NCBI GenBank assembly: GCA_016185205.1
Contig: JACPOA010000001.1
Coordinates: 22,055 to 86,054 of the forward strand
Length of the DNA: 64,000 nucleotides
Direction: 5' to 3'
Source of the DNA: Hyphomicrobiales bacterium
GTDB lineage: Bacteria > Pseudomonadota > Alphaproteobacteria > Rhizobiales > Xanthobacteraceae
The translations under genes were made by a program, and so were the position numbers. Of this stretch, positions 56,239 to 64,000 are shown in pieces. The notes beneath the pieces are model-generated. The model ran no database searches, was not told where the DNA came from, and saw only the letters and a list, made by a program, of their open reading frames with translations. Within the stretch, counting starts at the first letter, position 1, and every line of letters begins with the position of its first letter.

Positions 56239-56553
56239 GGCGCGAGGCGGCAGCTCTTGGCAATTTCGGCCCGGGTATCGCTGGGCGGCGGTTTCGTCGA
56301 TATCCAACGCGTGTTCTGACCCGGCTACGATAGCCGCCAGATTCTTACGCTCCCCCATTTAAGACCCTTAAACGATTGATTGGTCAGTGAGTTGCATCAA
56401 TGTCACACTTTAGAATTGATCTTTGATAATTGCCGAAGTTGTGTCCGTCAGCCTAGACGGCACCTGCGGTTGATTTTACTCTTGCCGCACATTTCCGGGT
56501 TCGTTGGCGGGGTCGCTTAGCACTCACACATGCTGCTTATCTGGGGGTTGATT
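56239..56553. other. Gap with the promoter region of the tandem-barrel outer-membrane gene
   Basis: A 315-bp stretch without a recognisable gene. The first 100 bp are GC-rich; 56360-56470 is AT-rich (TTTAAGACCCTTAAACGATTG and following) and likely holds the promoter. I see no clear operator or terminator. Confidence 0.5.
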
Positions 56554-57909
56554 ATGCGTCGCTTGCAATGTGCGCTGCTCGTCACTGTTGCTGCTATCGG
56601 CTTCGCTTCGGTCGCTTCCGCCGCCGATATGCCGGTCAAAGCGCCGGTCCTTAAGGCGCCGGCTGGCTATACCGCGATCGATTGGTCAGGCTTTTATTTC
56701 GGCGGCCATGTCGGTTACGGCATGTCCGAGATGCGCGGCACTTACGACGAGGTCGGCGATCATGGCGGTCTGGATATTCCGGTCCGCGGCCTCCTCGGCG
56801 GCGCTCAAGCTGGTTACAATTGGCAGTTCGGCCGCTCGGTCTACGGCGTCGAAATCGATGGCACCTGGGCCGATCTGACCGGCAGCCGGGTCGACCGCGA
56901 TGGCGACACCCAGCGGTTCCGGACCAGCTTCCTTGGCAGCGCGCGGGTTCGCGCCGGCCTCGCCATCGAAAACATGCTGCTCTATTCGACCTTCGGCCTC
57001 GGCTATAGCAGGGCGAAATTCACGGTGACGGGCAGCGACACGCCGAGTCCGGCGGAACAGTCGTTGAATCGCTGGGGCTATGTCACCGGCTTCGGCGCGG
57101 AATGGGCGATCGCACCGCACTGGAGCGTTCGCGGCGAATATTTGTATTACGGCTTTAACCACCGCGTGGATACCCCGACGCTCACCAACGATTCCGACGC
57201 GCGAGACTACGTCAAGCACGATGGCACCCATGTCGCGCGCATTGCCGTCAACTACCGCTTCAATCCGTCCGGGCCGGTCGCCAATACCAGCGCGCCGGTC
57301 GCCAACTGGGCCGGTCTCTATCTCGGCGCCCATGCCGGCTATGGCCGCTCGAACATGCTCGGCGATTATGACGAGATCGGCGATCACGGGTCATTCGACT
57401 TTGACCCCCGCGGCTTCGTCGGCGGTGGCCAGATCGGCTATAACTGGCAATCCGGCGCCTGGGTGTATGGCATCGAGGCCGACGGAACCTGGTCGGGTAT
57501 GAAGAACAGCCGGATCGACGGCGATCTCGACTCGCAGGAACTCAGGACCACCACGATGGCCAGCTTGCGTGCCAGAGTCGGCGTCGCCGCCGATAACAAG
57601 CTTCTGTATCTCACCGGCGGTCTCGGTTATGTCGGTTCGAAGCTGAATGTGGTCGAAGGCGGCGTTCCGGCAACCCAGTCGATCAATTCCTGGGGCCCGG
57701 TGGTCGGCGCCGGCACCGAGTGGCGCTTCGGCTCCAATTGGTCGGCCCGCATCGAAGGTCTGACCTATCTGGTCGACAAGCGGGTCAACATGCCGACCCT
57801 GACCGTCGATTCTGATGCCAACGACTTCTTGCGGCAGCGCACCGTGTCGGTCGTTCGCATCGGCTTGAATTATCACTTCAACCCGACGGCGGGCGTCGCC
57901 AGATATTGA
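56554..57909 (+). CDS. Outer-membrane protein with two tandem Omp25/31-like barrels
   Basis: The 451-residue protein has a signal peptide (ALLVTVAAIGFASVASAAD) and two homologous units of about 200 residues. Unit 1 starts IDWSGFYFGGHVGYGMSEM and unit 2 starts ANWAGLYLGAHAGYGRSNM; both contain a GDHG motif, a GYNWQ motif, a Y-G-(I/V)-E-x-DGTW motif and end VNYRFNPSGP or LNYHFNPTAG. Rhizobiales Omp25/31 proteins are normally one 8-stranded barrel of 200-250 residues, so this is an internal duplication. Start is ATG 56554; ATG 56530 adds MLLIWGLI. A hairpin follows at 57930-57960. Confidence 0.87.
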   Translation: MRRLQCALLVTVAAIGFASVASAADMPVKAPVLKAPAGYTAIDWSGFYFGGHVGYGMSEMRGTYDEVGDHGGLDIPVRGLLGGAQAGYNWQFGRSVYGVEIDGTWADLTGSRVDRDGDTQRFRTSFLGSARVRAGLAIENMLLYSTFGLGYSRAKFTVTGSDTPSPAEQSLNRWGYVTGFGAEWAIAPHWSVRGEYLYYGFNHRVDTPTLTNDSDARDYVKHDGTHVARIAVNYRFNPSGPVANTSAPVANWAGLYLGAHAGYGRSNMLGDYDEIGDHGSFDFDPRGFVGGGQIGYNWQSGAWVYGIEADGTWSGMKNSRIDGDLDSQELRTTTMASLRARVGVAADNKLLYLTGGLGYVGSKLNVVEGGVPATQSINSWGPVVGAGTEWRFGSNWSARIEGLTYLVDKRVNMPTLTVDSDANDFLRQRTVSVVRIGLNYHFNPTAGVARY

Positions 57910-57929
57910 GTGGATTTCCGAGACTTGCA

Positions 57930-57960
57930 CCAAAGCCCGGGCGGATCGCCCGAGCTTTGG
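57930..57960 (+). terminator. Hairpin after the outer-membrane protein gene
   Basis: CCAAAGC and GCTTTGG enclose CGGGCG/CGCCCG around a GAT loop, a strong 14-bp stem with a mismatch. There is no long T-run after it, so termination is likely but not certain. Confidence 0.65.
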
Positions 57961-58737
57961 TGTCTGATCGGCGTCTCCAAGCGGTTATCCAGTCTTAGCT
58001 TTGCGGCCTTAAGTACTGGGTCCCTGCTTCCGTGGGACGAGCGGAAAATAATCCAAATAGCTATTGACTAAAATCCCAAGGCATGCTGTCCTAGCAGCGT
58101 CCGGCTCGTCGAGGGCGCTGTCATGAGGCGTCTTGATGGTGGAGCCGCCCTCACGGGGCCGATATCGGGGGCAACCCGACATCGGCGATGCGGCGCCTGC
58201 GGGCGGGGGATGAACGCACCCCCCAAGCCCCCGGGCGGCGCCGGACCCCGCCCGCGGGCATTATGACCCGCCGCGAGGAGCTCGCTGACAGGTGGGGCCC
58301 GGTTGCTCGCCTGAAAGCGCGGACCGGCGCCGTAAGGAGAACCGCCGCAAATGAGCCCGAGCCCGATTTGGTTCGGGTGGCGCGCCGAGAGGCGCCGGGC
58401 ATCGCGCAAGCGGTGCCCCTGTTACTGCGCGCTTCTTCGGCGCGCCATCCCCTCGGCTTTGAGGGGGACGGAAATGGGGCTACGGCGCACCCGGCCGCCA
58501 AGACGACGGGCGATAAAGCTTGCCTTGATACGGCCGGACGCGCGGAAGCTGGGGGTGGTGGGCATATAGTAGTGATCCGGAGCCTTTTCCGCGTTGCGTT
58601 GCCGCCAGCTTTTTGGCTATATCCACGCGCTTTCCGGTCGGGGTGAAGCGCCCTCATAAAGCGGCCATCCTCGACGCTCCTGGCACCGGCGGGAGCGTTT
58701 CTCCCGCCCGCCATTCCAAATCGAGGTTGAAGCCACC
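57961..58737. other. GC-rich gene-free block before hppA
   Basis: About 780 bp with no gene I trust. GCCGATATCGGG (58158-58169) and CCCGACATCGGC (58175-58186) form a near-perfect inverted repeat, and GGCGGGAG/CTCCCGCC (58688-58708) form a hairpin 29 bp before hppA. Frames of 113-198 residues on both strands at 58068-58747 overlap each other and are Pro/Arg/Ala-rich, as is usual for noncoding GC-rich DNA. A dispersed repeat or a structured RNA is possible; I cannot name it. Confidence 0.5.
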
Positions 58738-60858
<2,121 letters not shown>

Positions 60859-60884
60859 TCACCAGCGAGGTACAGACAAAAACG

Positions 60885-60914
60885 AAAGGGCCCGCGTTCT
60901 GCGCGGGGCCTTTT
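60885..60914 (+). terminator. Rho-independent terminator of hppA
   Basis: AAAGGGCCCGCG pairs across a TTCT loop with GCGCGGGGCCTTTT, 27 bp after the hppA stop. The stem also reads as a terminator for the convergent merR gene. Confidence 0.85.
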
Positions 60915-60939
60915 CCTATTTTCGAGCCTAAAATGCGTT

Positions 60940-61392
60940 CTACAAATCTTTCCGGGCGGGCTGTCCGGCTCTGCGGACATCGAGAATATCCAACACGGGA
61001 CAATCCGGTGCCGTGGAGCCAGTGCATTGCGCAACTGTTTTTGCCAGCAACCGTTCCAACTTGCGAAGATCGCTGATCTTCGCGCGGATACCGTCAAGGT
61101 GATGCGCGGCAATCTCGCGAACTTGGCTGCAAGAGGCCTTTTCAGGTCCGCCAAGCCGGATTAGAGCGCGGATTTCATCAAGAGAGAAACCCAACTCACG
61201 CGACCGCCGTATGAAGGCCAGGATACGAAAGTGGGTCGGGTCATAGACGCGACGGCCCCCTGCTGTGCGCGGCGGCAACGGTAGCATCTTGATCCGCTCG
61301 TAATAGCGTATCGTCTCAATGTTCACGCCGGTCAGCTTCGATAGTTCCCCAATCGTTAAGCCGTCCGCTCGCGAAGTCGTGATCCCGCGCAT
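60940..61392 (-). CDS. merR: Mercury-responsive regulator MerR
   Basis: MerR represses and, with Hg2+, activates the divergent mer promoter by untwisting DNA. The 150-residue protein has the N-terminal winged HTH (LTIGELSKLTGVNIETIRYYERI, RTAGGRRVYDPTHFRILAFIRRSRELGFSL), and three Cys in KASCSQVREI, VAQCTG and APDCPVL with the spacing of the Hg2+ site of MerR. ATG 61392 begins MRGITTSRADG; the frame from 61479 runs through the operator and is rejected. Confidence 0.92.
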   Translation of the reverse strand: MRGITTSRADGLTIGELSKLTGVNIETIRYYERIKMLPLPPRTAGGRRVYDPTHFRILAFIRRSRELGFSLDEIRALIRLGGPEKASCSQVREIAAHHLDGIRAKISDLRKLERLLAKTVAQCTGSTAPDCPVLDILDVRRAGQPARKDL

Positions 61393-61402
61393 GAGAAAGT
61401 CC

Positions 61403-61433
61403 TTGCTCCTGTAGTTGCTACAGGATGCACCTT
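61403..61433 (+). promoter_or_regulatory. mer operator/promoter
   Basis: TCCTGTAG-TTG-CTACAGGA (61407-61425) is a perfect 8-bp inverted repeat between the divergent merR and merT genes. It overlaps TTGCTC (61403-61408), and a weak -10-like CACCTT (61428-61433) lies 19 bp further, the long spacing typical of MerR-type promoters. The merT ATG at 61441 would then be almost at the transcription start. Confidence 0.75.
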
Positions 61434-61440
61434 GCCGCGC

Positions 61441-61827
61441 ATGACAATCAAGGACGAAAAACTCGGCACAAGTTCCCAACGCGGGCCAATATTGATGGCG
61501 GCAGGCGGCTTGCTTGGCGCACTGGCCGCTTCATCCTGCTGCATCTTGCCGCTCGTCCTTTTTGGGTTAGGCGTGAGCGGTGCTTGGATCGGCAACTTCA
61601 CGCAGCTCGCGCCGTATCAGCCCTACTTTATCGCGGCGACGATCGCGTTCCTCGGCTACAGCTACTGGCTCGTTTACCGCTCGTCGAAGGTCGTCTGCGT
61701 CGAGGGCGAAGCCTGCGTGCGGCCGCTGCCGAACCGACTTGTCAAGATCGGGCTGGTTCTGGCGACACTGCTCGTCGTTGCCGCAATAGGCTTCAACTTC
61801 CTTGCGCCCCTCTTGCTCACCTCATAA
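61441..61827 (+). CDS. merT: Mercuric ion transporter MerT
   Basis: MerT carries Hg2+ across the inner membrane. The 128-residue protein has three predicted membrane helices, the TM1 Cys pair in LAASSCCILPLVLFGLG, and the loop pair in VVCVEGEACVRP. ATG 61441 is chosen over the TTG at 61432. The 3' end is followed 13 bp later by merP. Confidence 0.92.
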   Translation: MTIKDEKLGTSSQRGPILMAAGGLLGALAASSCCILPLVLFGLGVSGAWIGNFTQLAPYQPYFIAATIAFLGYSYWLVYRSSKVVCVEGEACVRPLPNRLVKIGLVLATLLVVAAIGFNFLAPLLLTS

Positions 61828-61840
61828 CTGGAGAAAGCCG

Positions 61841-62128
61841 ATGACAAAAAAGCTCCTTAACTCAATCGCCTTCGGGCTCGGCCTGCTCGCCTCGTCCGCT
61901 GCCTTTGCCGGCGAGAGAACCGTGACGCTAGCCGTGCAGAACATGTACTGCGATGCCTGCCCGCTCACCGTGAAGAAGTCGCTCAGCGCCGTGCCGGGTG
62001 TTCTCAAGGCCGTCGTGTCCTACAAGGACAAGACGGCGGTCGTGACCTATGACGACAGCAAAGCCGACGTGAAGGCGCTCACGGCCGCGACCACGAACGC
62101 GGGCTATCCCTCCGCACCTAAGAGCTGA
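61841..62128 (+). CDS. merP: Periplasmic mercury-binding protein MerP
   Basis: MerP binds Hg2+ in the periplasm and hands it to MerT. The 95-residue protein has a signal peptide (SIAFGLGLLASSAAFAGE) and an HMA domain with the metal motif NMYCDACPLTVKKSL. GGAG lies 10 bp before ATG 61841. Confidence 0.94.
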   Translation: MTKKLLNSIAFGLGLLASSAAFAGERTVTLAVQNMYCDACPLTVKKSLSAVPGVLKAVVSYKDKTAVVTYDDSKADVKALTAATTNAGYPSAPKS

Positions 62129-62135
62129 GCGTTCC

Positions 62136-62390
62136 ATGAGGACGGCCGGTGCTACCGCTACCGCGACGCTAGTCGGCATCCTTGCGGTGATCTGCTGCGC
62201 CGGGCCACTGCTTATAGCAGCGATTGGCACGACCGCGCTTGCCGCCTGGCTTTCCAATTCAGGGTACGTGCTGATTGCCGCCGCACTGATCGCTGTTGGC
62301 GGCGGTGTCCTATGGTTGCGGCATCGTCGCGTAAGCGCGCAAGACTGCTGCCGGCCTGAAGCTTTCAACAAGGCATCCAAAAATGAGTGA
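62136..62390 (+). CDS. merF: Mercury transporter MerF
   Basis: MerF is a small two-helix Hg2+ transporter that can replace or support MerT. The 84-residue protein shows helix 1 with the Cys pair (LVGILAVICCAGPLLIAA), helix 2 (YVLIAAALIAVGGGVLWL) and the cytoplasmic Cys pair in AQDCCRPEA. It overlaps merA by 8 bp. Confidence 0.9.
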   Translation: MRTAGATATATLVGILAVICCAGPLLIAAIGTTALAAWLSNSGYVLIAAALIAVGGGVLWLRHRRVSAQDCCRPEAFNKASKNE

Positions 62391-63810
62391 CTGTTGCGTT
62401 TCTGAAAATCGAGGCAAGAGTTTTGATCTTGCTGTCATCGGCGCGGGTTCGGCTGGTTTCTCGGCAGCGATCACAGCGGCGGAACAGGGCGCGCAAGTGG
62501 CCCTGATCGGTCACGGCACCATCGGCGGCACATGCGTCAACATCGGTTGCGTGCCGTCGAAAACGCTGATCCGTGCCGCCGAAACGCTACACCAAGCGGA
62601 TGCCGCCGGACGCTTTGCAGGTATCAGGGCCAAGGCTCATGCGGATAATTGGGGGGCGACCGTCCGCCAAAAAGATGAACTTGTGGCAGACCTGCAGCGG
62701 TCGAAATACGCCGACCTGCTGCCCGCCTATAACAATATCTCTTATGTCGAAGGCCAGGCTCGGCTTGCCGAAGGTGGTGTCGCGATCAACGGCGATCTAA
62801 TCAAGGCTCAACGTCTTGTCATCGCCACCGGTGCGCGTCCTGCGGTGCCGTCGATCCCCGGCATCGAGAACGTCAATTATCTGACCAGCACATCTGCGCT
62901 GTCGCTTGAAGCTTTGCCGAAGTCGCTGCTGGTGATCGGCGGCGGCTACATCGGCGTGGAACTGGCGCAGATGTTCGCACGCATGGGCGTGAAGGTTACG
63001 ATAATTTGTCGTAGCCAGCTCCTGCCGGCGGCGGAACCTGAGATTGCGGAAGCACTCTCCGGGTACTTCCGCGACGAGGGTATCCAGTTGAAGTGCGGCA
63101 TCGCGTACAAGCTGACCACACAGACCGATAGCGGCGTCGCGCTTACCGTCACGCGGGATGGCCGCGACGAAACGCTGACTGCCGAACGGCTTTTAGTCGC
63201 CACTGGCCGTGCGCCCAACGTCGAGGGGCTTGGCCTCAAAGAAGCCGAAATTGCTCAAGAGCTAAACGGCAGCATCAAAGTGGATGACCGAATGCGAACG
63301 ACGCGCTCTAACGTCTATGCCGCAGGCGATGTCACTGGCCGCGATCAGTTTGTTTATATGGCTGCCTATGGCGCGAAGCTTGCGGCCAAGAATGCCCTCA
63401 ACGGCGACAGCCTTCGCTATGACAACAGCGCAATGCCGGCGGTCGTGTTCACCGACCCGCAGGTGGCGAGCGTCGGACTGACCGAAGCGGCTGCCCGTAT
63501 CGCTGGACATGAGGTGCGAGTATCGGTGTTACCGCTCAGCGCCGTACCACGCGCACTTGCGGCACGCGACGCGCGCGGCCTCATTAAGCTGGTTGCCGGT
63601 AAAAAGGACCGCAAACTGTTGGGCGCGCATATTCTCGCGCCCGAGGGCAGCGACAGCATTCAGACAGCCGTACTTGCGATCCGGCATGGCCTCACAATTG
63701 ATGATCTTGCCGAGGCGATCTTCCCCTATCTCACAACGGTCGAGGGATTGAAGCTCGCGGCGTTAGGGTTTGATAAAGACATTGCGAAGCTGTCTTGCTG
63801 CGCAGGATAG
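62383..63810 (+). CDS. merA: Mercuric reductase MerA (no N-terminal HMA domain)
   Basis: MerA reduces Hg2+ to volatile Hg0 with NADPH. The 475-residue flavoenzyme has the FAD motif DLAVIGAGSAGFSAAITA, the redox disulfide in GGTCVNIGCVPSKTL, the NADPH site VIGGGYIGVELAQMFARMG, YAAGDVTG, and the C-terminal Cys pair in KLSCCAG that takes Hg2+ to the active site. The N-terminal HMA (NmerA) domain is absent; only MSDCC precedes the catalytic core. It overlaps merF. Confidence 0.95.
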   Translation: MSDCCVSENRGKSFDLAVIGAGSAGFSAAITAAEQGAQVALIGHGTIGGTCVNIGCVPSKTLIRAAETLHQADAAGRFAGIRAKAHADNWGATVRQKDELVADLQRSKYADLLPAYNNISYVEGQARLAEGGVAINGDLIKAQRLVIATGARPAVPSIPGIENVNYLTSTSALSLEALPKSLLVIGGGYIGVELAQMFARMGVKVTIICRSQLLPAAEPEIAEALSGYFRDEGIQLKCGIAYKLTTQTDSGVALTVTRDGRDETLTAERLLVATGRAPNVEGLGLKEAEIAQELNGSIKVDDRMRTTRSNVYAAGDVTGRDQFVYMAAYGAKLAAKNALNGDSLRYDNSAMPAVVFTDPQVASVGLTEAAARIAGHEVRVSVLPLSAVPRALAARDARGLIKLVAGKKDRKLLGAHILAPEGSDSIQTAVLAIRHGLTIDDLAEAIFPYLTTVEGLKLAALGFDKDIAKLSCCAG

Positions 63811-63815
63811 TCGCC

Positions 63816-64000
63816 GTGGCCACTATCGCAAAATCCACTGCGGATTGGGTCGGCAACGCTCGCACCAACATTCTCGCGTGGTGGATACCAAAGGGTGCCA
63901 TCATTGTAGCCCTCTTCGCCCCTGTACCTGTGCGCGCTGCGGTTTGGACCGTCGCGCTCATCTGGATGGGGACAGCGTGCATTTTGAACGCGCGGCGCTG
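63816..64000 (+). CDS. Membrane protein downstream of merA (cut by window edge)
   Basis: A frame starting at GTG 63816, 5 bp after merA, runs to the window end without a stop (about 61 codons). It has at least two hydrophobic stretches (AIIVALFAPVPVRAAVWTVAL, then IWMGTACIL) and would be the sixth mer-cluster gene if cotranscribed. I do not recognise it. Confidence 0.55.
   Translation, partial: MATIAKSTADWVGNARTNILAWWIPKGAIIVALFAPVPVRAAVWTVALIWMGTACILNARR

Overview
The window is a chromosomal segment of a GC-rich alphaproteobacterium, most likely of the order Hyphomicrobiales (Rhizobiales), near the Bradyrhizobiaceae/Xanthobacteraceae. The evidence is gene order and repeat content. The runs rpoZ-rsh-pdxJ-acpS-lepB-rnc-era-recO, dapA-(mscL)-smpB and glyA-nrdR-ribD-ribE-ribH-nusB-thiL are typical of that group, as are the alphaproteobacterial porin C-terminus at the left edge, the LdtR-type MarR regulator and several palindromic intergenic repeats. 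I found no tRNA, rRNA or CRISPR array. Species cannot be decided from the sequence.

Layout. 0-1.6 kb: the end of a porin gene, then a decayed toxin-antitoxin locus whose toxin has an in-frame TGA, plus a second HTH gene. 1.6-10 kb: hydrolase, lytic transglycosylase, dapA-mscL-smpB, Cu/Zn superoxide dismutase, a VOC/peroxiredoxin pair, uracil-DNA glycosylase and a NYN-domain protein. 10-18 kb: the rpoZ-to-recO housekeeping run; the single rsh ((p)ppGpp synthetase/hydrolase) gene is split by an in-frame TGA, and two related hairpin elements sit in front of lepB. 18-32.5 kb: mixed metabolism and transport (cysteine hydrolase, orphan O-carbamoyltransferase, exported proteins, parC, Kef-type antiporter, mntH, bpt, RDD protein, threonine ammonia-lyase, cysH). 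32.6-45.5 kb: EamA transporter, an orphan pentahaem nitrite reductase NrfA with an FNR/FixK-like box, a lone molybdenum hydroxylase subunit, hemB, then a block with IcmF, a formate/nitrite-type channel, 3-hydroxyisobutyryl-CoA hydrolase and 3-hydroxyisobutyrate dehydrogenase (isobutyryl-CoA/valine metabolism).

45.7-47.7 kb holds the most interesting locus. Next to an LdtR-like regulator is a two-gene operon: a 132-residue precursor with four TTxxxxEE motifs (plus two degenerate TxxxxE units), followed by an ATP-grasp ligase. This is the signature of a plesiocin-type (group 2) graspetide, a ribosomal peptide cross-linked by omega-ester bonds. The repeat units are the same in protein but differ at synonymous codon positions, so selection has kept the motif.

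47.8-53.5 kb is the glyA-to-thiL run for one-carbon, riboflavin and thiamine metabolism. 53.5-61 kb has an alpha-hydroxy-acid oxidase, an MFS transporter, an outer-membrane protein made of two tandem beta-barrel units, an 800-bp GC-rich gene-free block and the proton-pumping pyrophosphatase hppA. The last 3 kb is a mercury-resistance operon (merR divergent from merT-merP-merF-merA and a further truncated gene), probably acquired.
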